The notes beneath the pieces are model-generated. The model was not told where the DNA came from. It was given only the letters and a program-made list of their open reading frames with translations, and did no database searches. This document shows, piece by piece, positions 5,379-12,953 of a stretch of 21,221 bases of DNA. A program made the translations under genes and the position numbers. Position 1 is the first letter of the stretch, and each line of letters starts with the position of its first letter. This DNA is from JBFXEO01 sp050180015 (GTDB taxonomy: Bacteria; Bacteroidota; Bacteroidia; Bacteroidales; Tenuifilaceae), in NCBI GenBank assembly GCA_050180015.1, contig JBFXEO010000022.1:1-21221 (forward strand), given 5' to 3'.

Positions 5379-8102
5379 ATGAGGCGTTTTTTATTAATTT
5401 CGTTGACAATGCTGATGCTGGGTGTCGTCAATACATTTGCTCAATCAAACCCGAAGGGTACTGTTAAGGATTCGGATACCGGTGTGCCTTTGGCGGGGGT
5501 TTTGGTTCAGGTGGTTGGTAGTAATATCTCGGCATCTACCAATAGCAATGGTGAATATACCCTTGAGGGGATTCCCTCAGGCAGGTATCTTTTTGACTAC
5601 GTGCTGAATGGATATAAAACTTTCGATGTTGAACTTGAAGTTTCAGAAGGGATGACGCTTCCCGATGTTCAGCTAAAGAGGGCTCAGGCGGACGAGGGGC
5701 AAGGTTTAACTTTCTCCGAAATAACAATATCGTCCGATGATTTGGAATCGGAGGATAAAGATCAGTCCGTTTCAGCGTTGCTTCAGTCCTCGCAGGATGC
5801 CTTTAACTCGGCAGTTTCTTATACGTTCAGCCCTGCTCGCTTTCAGGTGAGGGGGTACGATTCCGATTACTCCTTGCTATATATAAATGGGGTACCTGTG
5901 AATGATCCTGAAAGTGGTTTTGCCGCCTGGAGCTCCTGGGGCGGGTTGAACGATGTAACCCGTAACCGTGAGTCGAGAAATGGCTTGACCCCAACCGATT
6001 TCTCGTTTGGAGGACTGGGTGGAGCTACTTCCATTAATACCCGGGCCAGCCAGCAGCGCAAGGGAACACGGGTTTCGTACGCATCAACCAATAGAACTTA
6101 TACCAACAGGGTAATGTTTACCCATTCCACCGGTTTAATGGAGAATGGAATGGCCTATACCGTCAGCGGTTCCCGCCGATGGGCAGAGGAAGGATATGTT
6201 GATGGGACAAACTACGATGCCTGGGCCTACTTTGTGGGTATTGAGAAAAAATTTAACGACCATCATTCACTCTCCCTTACGGCATTTAACGCCCCTACCA
6301 AGCGGGGTATGCAGGGTGTGGCAACAGAGGAAGCACATAAGTTGGCCGGATCGAATTACTATAACCCGAACTGGGGCTACCAGAATGGCGATAAACGGAA
6401 TGCCAGGGTACGTTTCCAGCAGGAGCCTACATTTATTTTAAACCACTACTGGAACGTTAACCCCCAGTTAAACGTAACTACAACTGCCGGCTTCTCATTC
6501 GGAACATACCAAACAACTGCCCTTAACTGGTACGATGCACAGGATCCACGCCCCGATTATTACCGTAAACTTCCCAGCTACTGGGTCGATTCCGACCCTG
6601 AAGTTATGCAGGCAATTACCGATGCGTTCAGGAACGATGTGTCGGTTAGGCAGCTTGACTGGGATTACATGTACCAGACCAACTACAACAGCATTGATAC
6701 TGCAACCAACTCTCTGCGGTCCAAGTACATTGTTGAGAATAGAATAACGGATTCGCACCAATTTACGTTTTCGTCCGTTGGGAGTTGGAATCCTGTTTCT
6801 GCCATGAAGGTTAATGCCGGCATCGATTTCTCAATCTATAGAGGCAGAAACTACAAGGAGATTGACGACTTGCTTGGCGGCGATTACTGGCTGGATATCG
6901 ATCAGTTCGTTGAGCGCGATTTTTTTAACGATACTGATTTGGCTCAGAACGATTTGGACAATCCTAACCGTAAGGTGAAAGAGGATGATGTTTTTGGTTA
7001 CGATTACACCGCCAATGTAAATAGCGGTGAAGTTTGGGCGGTGGCAAACTATACCCAGAACAGGTTCGACTATTACCTGGGGGCCAATGCCAGCTACACG
7101 GAATTTTGGCGTACCGGTGATATGAGAAATGGCCGTTTCCCCGGTAATTCAAAGGGAGATTCCAGGAAACAACGGTTCGATAACTACGGTGTAAAGGGAG
7201 GTATGACCTGGAAAATTACGGGCCGCCACTATCTCGATGGAAACCTTGCATACCTTACCCGCGCTCCATTCTTCAGGAATTCCTACACCTCACCGCGAAC
7301 CTCTAACGCCGTCATCCCGGGAATTGGTAGCGAAAAGGTTGCCAGCGCAGATTTAAACTACAATATCCGCACACCTTACATTAAGGCCCGGTTTACGGCA
7401 TACTACACGAAGTTCATGGATCAAACCGAGTTAAAATCTTTTTACGACGATAGTTACCGTACCTTTGTCAACTATACCATGACAAACATCGATAAGGTAC
7501 ATAAGGGATTTGAGCTTGGCGCTGAAATTAAAGTGTCACCCACAATAACGCTCAATGCTGCGGCTGCAGTAGGAGCCTACCAATATACCTCCAGGCCTTT
7601 GGCTACGGTTACCCAGGATAACCTGGGCTCGGTGTTGGCCTCCAATCAGGTTGTCTATGTTAAAAACTTTTATGTGTCGAACACTCCACAAACTGCGGCA
7701 ATGGTAGGATTTAGGTACGCATCGCCCAAATACTGGTTTTTTGGTGCAACCTGTAGCTATTTCGATGACATTTACATCGATTTTGCCCCTGGCAAACGTA
7801 CTGCCGAGGCCTTGGTTGGCCTTGAGCCCAATGACCCGCGCCGGAAGGAGTTGACGCAGCAAATCAGCACCGGCTCATCTTTTCTGGTTGACGCTAATAT
7901 TGGGAAATCGTGGCGGTTTAAGGATTACTACTTTAATGTAAACTTTCAGGTTGCCAACGTGTTGGACGAAACAGACTTCAAAACAGGGGGCTTCGAGCAG
8001 GCTCGCTACTCAATTTCCGAGCAAACATCGGACACATTTCCGCCTAAATATTTCTATGCGTACGGGCGTACTTACTACTTAATTTTAGGCCTGAGATTCT
8101 AA
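5379..8102 (+). CDS. TonB-dependent outer-membrane receptor with carboxypeptidase-regulatory-like N-terminal domain
   Basis: This 907-residue protein begins with a signal peptide (about 1-21, ending NTFA/QS). It continues with a CarboxypepD_reg-like beta-sandwich (about 26-96, KGTVKDSDTGVPLAGVLVQV through the NGEYTLEGIPSGRY turn). A plug domain follows (about 120-225, with FQVRGYDSDYSLLYINGVPVND and FGGLGGATSIN). The rest is a long barrel rich in aromatic strands that ends in LILGLRF with the terminal Phe expected of outer-membrane barrels. Such receptors import bulky ligands using TonB-ExbBD energy. No SusD partner follows; the next two genes are DUF5689 lipoproteins, which occupy the place of a surface binding lid or capture protein. 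The downstream gap is 29 nt, indicating an operon. The ligand is unknown; the divergent EEP enzyme hints at a phosphodiester or nucleic acid. Confidence 0.92.
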   Translation: MRRFLLISLTMLMLGVVNTFAQSNPKGTVKDSDTGVPLAGVLVQVVGSNISASTNSNGEYTLEGIPSGRYLFDYVLNGYKTFDVELEVSEGMTLPDVQLKRAQADEGQGLTFSEITISSDDLESEDKDQSVSALLQSSQDAFNSAVSYTFSPARFQVRGYDSDYSLLYINGVPVNDPESGFAAWSSWGGLNDVTRNRESRNGLTPTDFSFGGLGGATSINTRASQQRKGTRVSYASTNRTYTNRVMFTHSTGLMENGMAYTVSGSRRWAEEGYVDGTNYDAWAYFVGIEKKFNDHHSLSLTAFNAPTKRGMQGVATEEAHKLAGSNYYNPNWGYQNGDKRNARVRFQQEPTFILNHYWNVNPQLNVTTTAGFSFGTYQTTALNWYDAQDPRPDYYRKLPSYWVDSDPEVMQAITDAFRNDVSVRQLDWDYMYQTNYNSIDTATNSLRSKYIVENRITDSHQFTFSSVGSWNPVSAMKVNAGIDFSIYRGRNYKEIDDLLGGDYWLDIDQFVERDFFNDTDLAQNDLDNPNRKVKEDDVFGYDYTANVNSGEVWAVANYTQNRFDYYLGANASYTEFWRTGDMRNGRFPGNSKGDSRKQRFDNYGVKGGMTWKITGRHYLDGNLAYLTRAPFFRNSYTSPRTSNAVIPGIGSEKVASADLNYNIRTPYIKARFTAYYTKFMDQTELKSFYDDSYRTFVNYTMTNIDKVHKGFELGAEIKVSPTITLNAAAAVGAYQYTSRPLATVTQDNLGSVLASNQVVYVKNFYVSNTPQTAAMVGFRYASPKYWFFGATCSYFDDIYIDFAPGKRTAEALVGLEPNDPRRKELTQQISTGSSFLVDANIGKSWRFKDYYFNVNFQVANVLDETDFKTGGFEQARYSISEQTSDTFPPKYFYAYGRTYYLILGLRF

Positions 8103-8131
8103 CGATATAAATAAATTTGAAAAATAATATC

Positions 8132-8995
8132 ATGAGTAAAATTAAGCATATTATAGCAGGAATGATTTTTACAGCAGGCACCTTACTCCTGGCCCCTGGC
8201 TGTGTCGATTTTTCCTTTGATGATGTTAAACCCCGCGTTGACTCTACCTCACTTGCAGCAAATACTACAATAGCAGAGTTAAAATCCATATACCCGGGAA
8301 AGCTTTCCCAGCTGTCAGATACCAGCTTTTACCTTCGCGATTCCATTATTATTGAAGGAACGGTAATTTCCGACGATAAGGAAGGAAATTTTTACAAAAG
8401 CCTTTTTATAGAGGATGAAACCGGGGGGATTGAGGTGAAACTCAACAAAACTACGCTTTACAACGACTATAAACGGGGACAGAAAGTGGTTGTTTACTGT
8501 AATGGCCTTTACCTGGGCGATTATGGCGGACAAATTCAGCTTGGTTCAATATACAAGAATAACGGTGTTTGGGAAATTAGCGGCCTTGAGGGTGATGTTA
8601 TCGTTAAGCAACATGTGTTTAAAAAGGGCAATGCCGTGGAAGAGCGGACACCGCTTGTTATGAACGTTTCCCTTCTGTCATCTACTAATATTGGCAGGTT
8701 GGTACAGTTTGATAATACACAGATAAAGGATACGCTATCGCCAATCACCAACGCAGTTTACACCTATGCCGATTACGATAACAAGGTAACAATTAACCAC
8801 GGGTTGGTATCCAATACCGAGGCGTATTCAAACCTTGTTCTGCGTACAAGCGGCTATGCCCGTTTCGCGGGTAAAACAGTAAACACCATGAGCGGTACCA
8901 TTGTAGGCATTCTTACATACTACAATGGTACCTACCAGCTGCTTGTAAGGGATTTGGCCGATGTGCAGTTTAATCAACCACGTTTTCAGAATTAA
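8132..8995 (+). CDS. DUF5689-domain lipoprotein, single domain
   Basis: I place the start at the ATG at 8132 (MSKIKHIIAG); an in-frame TTG at 8117 would only add five residues before the signal peptide. The 287-residue product has a lipoprotein signal with Cys24 (LLLAPGC). Acidic residues soon after it (CVDFSFDD) are compatible with the Bacteroidota surface-export signal. The body matches DUF5689: a TTIAELKSIY helix (45-54), then an OB-fold-like set of strands DSIIIEGTVISDD, NFYKSLFIEDETGGIEVKL and GQKVVVYCNGLYLGDYGG, and a C-terminal repeat of the strand theme (GTYQLLVRDLADVQF). The function of the domain is not established. An OB-like fold would suit binding of nucleic acid or oligosaccharide. 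It lies 29 nt after the TonB receptor and 18 nt before a longer relative. Confidence 0.85.
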   Translation: MSKIKHIIAGMIFTAGTLLLAPGCVDFSFDDVKPRVDSTSLAANTTIAELKSIYPGKLSQLSDTSFYLRDSIIIEGTVISDDKEGNFYKSLFIEDETGGIEVKLNKTTLYNDYKRGQKVVVYCNGLYLGDYGGQIQLGSIYKNNGVWEISGLEGDVIVKQHVFKKGNAVEERTPLVMNVSLLSSTNIGRLVQFDNTQIKDTLSPITNAVYTYADYDNKVTINHGLVSNTEAYSNLVLRTSGYARFAGKTVNTMSGTIVGILTYYNGTYQLLVRDLADVQFNQPRFQN

Positions 8996-9000
8996 ACACT

Positions 9001-9006
9001 AGGAGG
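9001..9006 (+). promoter_or_regulatory. Canonical Shine-Dalgarno AGGAGG before the large lipoprotein gene
   Basis: AGGAGG at 9001-9006 lies 7 nt before the ATG at 9014 and 10 nt before a second ATG at 9017. Bacteroidota genes usually lack a strong Shine-Dalgarno sequence, and most neighbours here show none. This site therefore stands out and may raise translation of the third cistron. It supports 9014 as the start. Confidence 0.6.
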
Positions 9007-9013
9007 AAGAGAT

Positions 9014-11110
9014 ATGATGAAGAAAATATTAACCCCTGCTGCAGTTGTTGCACTATTCGGGTTGCTTGTTATTCCCTCGGGATGTGTTGATGAAGATTTT
9101 GATAGTGTTCCGCCATTGGAAAATGTTGCTACATGGAAGCCTAATGCTACAATAGCTGAGGTTAAAGCCTTATTCTATAGTACCAACAACCCTGATTCAG
9201 CTGCAGGGCTATTTAAAGATTTGGCAACTAATGATTTTTGGAATTCAATACTTGAACCGGACGCCACGGATTCTTCAGTAGTAATAGAAGGATACGTAAT
9301 ATCTTGTGACTCTGCTGCAAACTTTTACGAAACAGTTACCATAATGGATGAAACTGGCGGCATTGACCTGAAAATAAACGCCTCTGATTTATACCTTACG
9401 TATGGCTTAAAACCCGGACAAAAAGTATTGGTGAAGGTAAATGATATGGCCCTGGATAATTACCGTGGCACCTATCAAGTTGGCTTAGCATATACAGATT
9501 TCTATGAAATTGATAACAATTGGGAGTCGGGAATAAAAGTTACAGGGATTGACATTGGTAATTTACCAACTTACGTTCAACTCTCGGGGGGAAGGGTTAC
9601 ATTAGAACCAATCGATTTAACCATAGATCAAGTTAATGATAATTACTTGCAGAAATTAGTCCGTATCAATAACGTTCAGTTTTGGGATCCTACAAAAACT
9701 TATAGTATTGATGGTGTGAATACCAATCGCTACTTGGTTGATTGTAACGAAAACCTTTTGGTTTTAAGAAATAGCGGATATGCCAGTTTTAATGGAGAAC
9801 CATTGCCATCGGGCAATGGTAGTGTTGTGGGTGTGCTGTCTAAATATGATGAGACTTATCAACTCTATATTCGTGATTTGAATGATGTACGGTTAACCGG
9901 AGACCGATGCGGTGCTTCTGCTCCTACACCAAATACAACCATTTCGGCACTTAAGGCAATGTGCACATCAAACCTGGTGCAAATTAATCAGGATATCGTA
10001 ATTCAGTGCGTTGTTGACGGTAACGATGAATCGGGAAATTTGTACAAGCAACTGTTCCTTTTCGACGAAACAGCCGGACTTGAATTTAAGGTTGATGTTG
10101 CTGGGTTATATACAGATTTTTCTGTAGGTACAAAGGTTGTAATTAATTGTAATGGATTGTACCTTGGTAAATATGGTGGAGTTGTTCAACTTGGAGGAGT
10201 TTACAATAATGCTATAGGCAGATTATCTGCAGACGAATTCTACAAAAAGGTGTATATTGTGGAGTCTGGACTTACAGTTAGCTCTACCCAAACTACAATA
10301 TCAGAAATAAACGACGGAATGATTGGTAAGTTAATCACCTTAACCGATGTTCAGTTTGTAGATTCCGAGATGGGTAAAACGTATGCCGAATCGAGTGCTA
10401 CAACAAATCGTAACCTGGAAGATTTTGGTGGGAATAAGGTAATTGTTAGAACAAGCAACTATGCTGATTTCGCTGGCATCACCCTGCCAAATTACAAGGG
10501 AACAGTTACTGCAATTTTAAGCAAGTATAGCAGCGATTATCAGCTTTATATCAGAAGCCTTTCTGATGTAAGAATGGTACAACCCCGTTGGGTTAAGAAT
10601 TACCTGTTAGCCGAAACATTCAGCAACGCAACGCTTAGTCAGCCAATAACTGTTAATGGATGGTCAACAGTTGCGGAGGCAGGTTCTAAAAAATGGGTTG
10701 CCAAAGAATATCCATCGGGCTCAGGGGCAAAGTATGCCGAGATGAACCCTTACCAATCGGGTGAATCGAGTAATATTGCTTGGCTAATATCTCCGAAGGT
10801 TGCAATACCAGCAGGTGGAAATGTGTATTTGTCCTTCCTGACGGAGTACGCATACTGGGCAAATTCAACGCTCAAGGTTTATATTTCAAGTGATTATAAT
10901 GGAACAGATCCTACCCAGGCAACTTGGACGGAACTTACCGATGCCCGTATTGTAGCACAATCCGATGGTCAAAATAGATGGGTTGATTCTGGCTTGGTTG
11001 ATTTGTCGCAGTTCTCGGGCGATGTATATATTGGATTCAGGTATGTGGGAAGCACATCGCTTACTACTGCCTATAGAGTCGATGATGTAAACCTATACAC
11101 TCAACAGTAA
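9014..11110 (+). CDS. Lipoprotein with two DUF5689 domains and a choice-of-anchor-J-like C-terminal domain
   Basis: This 698-residue protein has a lipoprotein signal with Cys24 (VIPSGC), followed by the acidic stretch VDEDFDS, which is consistent with surface export. Two tandem DUF5689 units follow: about 46-294 (VVIEGYVISCDSAANF, IMDETGGIDLKI, YQLYIRDLNDVRL) and about 308-522 (LFLFDETAGLEFKV, CNGLYLGKYGG, YQLYIRSLSDVRM). Residues about 530-698 form a beta-rich jelly-roll-like module (LLAETFSN, WLISPKVAIP, YIGFRYVGS, YRVDDVNLY). This is typical of choice-of-anchor J domains, which often act in carbohydrate or surface-ligand binding. The second unit resembles the domain of the upstream lipoprotein closely (CNGLYLG-YGG-VQLG in both), suggesting duplication. 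Base use looks more AT-rich than in the preceding receptor gene. It is the last gene of the operon and precedes a strong terminator. The exact ligand is unknown. Confidence 0.85.
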   Translation: MMKKILTPAAVVALFGLLVIPSGCVDEDFDSVPPLENVATWKPNATIAEVKALFYSTNNPDSAAGLFKDLATNDFWNSILEPDATDSSVVIEGYVISCDSAANFYETVTIMDETGGIDLKINASDLYLTYGLKPGQKVLVKVNDMALDNYRGTYQVGLAYTDFYEIDNNWESGIKVTGIDIGNLPTYVQLSGGRVTLEPIDLTIDQVNDNYLQKLVRINNVQFWDPTKTYSIDGVNTNRYLVDCNENLLVLRNSGYASFNGEPLPSGNGSVVGVLSKYDETYQLYIRDLNDVRLTGDRCGASAPTPNTTISALKAMCTSNLVQINQDIVIQCVVDGNDESGNLYKQLFLFDETAGLEFKVDVAGLYTDFSVGTKVVINCNGLYLGKYGGVVQLGGVYNNAIGRLSADEFYKKVYIVESGLTVSSTQTTISEINDGMIGKLITLTDVQFVDSEMGKTYAESSATTNRNLEDFGGNKVIVRTSNYADFAGITLPNYKGTVTAILSKYSSDYQLYIRSLSDVRMVQPRWVKNYLLAETFSNATLSQPITVNGWSTVAEAGSKKWVAKEYPSGSGAKYAEMNPYQSGESSNIAWLISPKVAIPAGGNVYLSFLTEYAYWANSTLKVYISSDYNGTDPTQATWTELTDARIVAQSDGQNRWVDSGLVDLSQFSGDVYIGFRYVGSTSLTTAYRVDDVNLYTQQ

Positions 11111-11133
11111 TAAATCTGCTTTAGCTATACAGG

Positions 11134-11161
11134 AAAGGTGACTTAATCGGTCACCTTTTTT
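11134..11161 (+). terminator. Strong Rho-independent terminator of the receptor-lipoprotein operon
   Basis: AAAGGTGAC at 11134-11142 pairs perfectly with GTCACCTTT at 11150-11158 around a 7-nt loop. The T-run continues to 11161. It lies 24 nt after the stop of the large lipoprotein gene and ends 15 nt before the 3' end of the convergent kinase gene. Confidence 0.9.
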
Positions 11162-11175
11162 CGTTGATTTTATAT

Positions 11176-12135
11176 TTAAACTTTCTTGTATGGAATGGTA
11201 AAGTGGAAAGTAGAACCGTTCCCCAGCTCTGAGGTCAACCAAATTTTTCCGCCTATAAGTTCTACATAGGCCTTGGAAATGGACAACCCCAAACCCGACC
11301 CCCTGTAGCTGTTGCCCGATGATTTTTCCACCCTTTGAAAGCGTTTAAAAACTTCGTCGTGTAGCTCTGCTGGAATGCCAATACCGGTATCCTCAACCCA
11401 AAATTCCATCGTACTGTCTTGTACTGCGCATCCAAACTTAACGGCTCCGTTTGGTGTGAATTTTATGGCATTTCCAACAAGGTTTGTAAGTATGGCAAAC
11501 AGCTTTATCCTATCGGTAAAAATTAGCAGTTTATCGTCGCTAGGACAGCTGTAATTCAACCCTATATTTTGCTGCGTTGCCTTAAGCGAAAACTGGTTGT
11601 AAACCTGCTCAATGATTTCGTGTACATCAACCTCGCTCTCCTTTATGGTGGTTTGCCCTGCCTCAATTGATGAAATGTCCATGATGTCGTTCATAATTGA
11701 TAGCAGGTTATTGCTGTTTTGCTCAATTATGTCGGCGTAGTACTCCCTTTTTTCAGCTGATAGCGAAGGATCTTTAAGTAAAGAAGAAAACCCAATGATG
11801 GAGTTCATTGGCGTTCTGATTTCGTGCGAAATGTTATGTAGAAAGGCGGTTTTGAGCTGATCGTTCTCCTCTACCTTTTTCTGTGCCATGCGTAATTTTT
11901 GCAGATGCTTTTTGATAAAAAGGAAAAATATAAAGGCCGTTACCACAACGTAAAACCAGCCTTTAGCGGTTTGAAGTTGCGTTAGAATTTGCTTGCTGGG
12001 GGCAATGGAATCGAGGAATTTATCGGAAAACACAATCCACGTTCCGCCTATTGTTAGGTAGATTATAGTGATAGTATATTCAAATCTGACTTTCTTAATC
12101 GATGTAAGTTTCCCCACTCTCCATTTTATCGGCAT
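11176..12135 (-). CDS. Membrane sensor histidine kinase, orphan
   Basis: The 319-residue protein has two membrane segments (about 20-36 and 60-75), separated by a short loop of about 23 residues, so its sensing part is small or lies within the membrane. A short coiled linker leads to the dimerisation domain, with the phospho-acceptor His104 in HNISHEIRTPMN. The catalytic ATPase domain has the N box NLVGNAIKF (218-226), the G1 box DTGIGI (249-254), an F-box region VFKRFQRVE and the G2 box GSGLGL (279-284). All catalytic motifs are intact. There is no fused receiver and no adjacent response-regulator gene, so the partner is elsewhere. The start is the only methionine before the first membrane segment and has AAGGAG just upstream. 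It is convergent with the DUF5689 operon and divergent from mraZ. Its signal is unknown. Confidence 0.9.
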   Translation of the reverse strand: MPIKWRVGKLTSIKKVRFEYTITIIYLTIGGTWIVFSDKFLDSIAPSKQILTQLQTAKGWFYVVVTAFIFFLFIKKHLQKLRMAQKKVEENDQLKTAFLHNISHEIRTPMNSIIGFSSLLKDPSLSAEKREYYADIIEQNSNNLLSIMNDIMDISSIEAGQTTIKESEVDVHEIIEQVYNQFSLKATQQNIGLNYSCPSDDKLLIFTDRIKLFAILTNLVGNAIKFTPNGAVKFGCAVQDSTMEFWVEDTGIGIPAELHDEVFKRFQRVEKSSGNSYRGSGLGLSISKAYVELIGGKIWLTSELGNGSTFHFTIPYKKV

Positions 12136-12176
12136 AACTCCTTAGTTGTACTGGTTGTAATAGTGTGATATACCGG

Positions 12177-12184
12177 CAAATATA
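12177..12184 (-). promoter_or_regulatory. Candidate -7 element for the histidine kinase gene
   Basis: On the minus strand 12184-12177 reads TATATTTG, an exact TAnnTTTG match, about 42 nt upstream of the kinase ATG. No TTG at the right upstream distance was found, so this is a partial promoter call. Apart from this, the MraZ-type operator and the inverted repeat at 12462-12486, the 353-bp gap 12136-12488 holds a 6-bp stem CGCTAT/ATAGCG at 12286-12308 and a weak TTG-N20-CATATTTG at 12299-12329. I see no gene in it. Confidence 0.4.
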
Positions 12185-12419
12185 CAAAAAAGCCAACACA
12201 GTAATGTTCACTCCGGCAAGATTGATACGTCGAGAAGATGGCTCTATATTTCAGGAAAACACCCCTCTATGCTGAGTTTTCCCTACGCTATTTAATTTTT
12301 GCATAGCGCAGTAAGTATAGGCATATTTGCCCGTTTTTGACCTAATACGCCCGACTCTCCGGCTAATCCCCACATTCTCAATTCACTTTTACTTAAAAAG
12401 TTATCAACAATTTGTAAAA

Positions 12420-12447
12420 AAAGTGGGTGAAAGTGGGTGAAAGTGGA
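12420..12447 (+). promoter_or_regulatory. MraZ-type operator: three 10-bp direct repeats
   Basis: AAAGTGGGTG occurs at 12420-12429 and again at 12430-12439, followed by AAAGTGGA at 12440-12447. Characterised MraZ operators are tandem repeats with 10-bp spacing and an AAAGTG or TGGG core, placed upstream of mraZ; both cores are present here. The array lies 41 nt before the mraZ ATG, so negative autoregulation of the division cluster by MraZ is the natural reading. Confidence 0.85.
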
Positions 12448-12461
12448 ATATTTCTCCATAT

Positions 12462-12486
12462 TTTTACCAATTAATTTTTGGTAAAA
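12462..12486 (+). repeat. Perfect 9-bp inverted repeat abutting the mraZ start codon
   Basis: TTTTACCAA at 12462-12470 and TTGGTAAAA at 12478-12486 are exact reverse complements around TTAATTT, ending 2 nt before the ATG at 12489. As RNA this would form a hairpin covering the ribosome-binding region. As DNA it could be a second operator or overlap the transcription start, since TATTTTTA at 12459-12466 resembles a -7 element. Confidence 0.6.
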
Positions 12487-12488
12487 CA

Positions 12489-12953
12489 ATGTCTTCATTC
12501 ATCGGCGATTATGATTGCAGGGTTGACGAGAAGGGTCGCGTACTCTTCCCTTCATCGTTGCGTAAGCAGAATACCTCTGCCGAAGCGGATCGTTTTGTGG
12601 TGAAAAAAGATATTTACGAGGAGTGCCTGGTGCTTTACCCCATGGAGGAATGGGAACGGCAAAATACCCTTATCCGAAAAAATACAAATCCGTACAACAA
12701 GGAGCACAACCAGTTTTTGCGTGAATTTTACCGGGGAACCGCCGAGGTCACGCTTGATGCCAGCGGCAGGTTGCTTTTACCCAGGCGTTTGCTCGATATG
12801 GTGGGGATGGGGCGCGAGGTTGTTTTGGCCGGAATGAACAATAAAATCGAAGTATGGCCGAAGGGCAAGTATGAGAGCGGTCAGGCTAGTTCGAGCGACT
12901 TCGCTAGCCTTGCCGACAAAATAATGGGATCAACAATTATAAGGGATGAGTAA
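12489..12953 (+). CDS. mraZ: MraZ, transcriptional regulator of the division/cell wall cluster
   Basis: MraZ is a DNA-binding protein that forms ring-shaped oligomers and usually represses its own dcw operon. The 154-residue length is normal. The two AbrB-like half-domains are clear: the first begins FIGDYDCRVDEKGRVLFP (DEKGR 13-17) and the second VTLDASGRLLLPRRL (DASGR 90-94). These are the two copies of the DxxGR signature that defines the family. The gene starts 41 nt after a triple-repeat operator matching MraZ sites. It overlaps the next gene by 8 nt, so it is the first cistron of the cluster and translationally coupled to rsmH. Confidence 0.95.
   Translation: MSSFIGDYDCRVDEKGRVLFPSSLRKQNTSAEADRFVVKKDIYEECLVLYPMEEWERQNTLIRKNTNPYNKEHNQFLREFYRGTAEVTLDASGRLLLPRRLLDMVGMGREVVLAGMNNKIEVWPKGKYESGQASSSDFASLADKIMGSTIIRDE

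Noticed and set aside
7536..7862. 108-codon open frame on the minus strand
   Set aside because: It is antisense within the barrel region of the TonB receptor and has no motif, start signal or neighbour support.
8117..8131. TTG start for the first DUF5689 lipoprotein
   Set aside because: The ATG at 8132 gives a cleaner lipoprotein signal peptide; the TTG adds only five residues with no sign of use.
11176..12135. Histidine kinase as the regulator of the DUF5689 operon or the dcw cluster
   Set aside because: Adjacency is the only support. The kinase gene is separated by a strong terminator on one side and a long divergent gap on the other, and no response regulator is present.
12420..12447. 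Start of a CRISPR array or simple tandem repeat
   Set aside because: The units are only 10 bp with no spacers, and both position and sequence match an MraZ operator.
12292..12498. 68-codon minus-strand frame across the mraZ upstream region
   Set aside because: It covers the MraZ operator and the mraZ start, and its product shows no recognisable domain; the region is better explained as regulatory.
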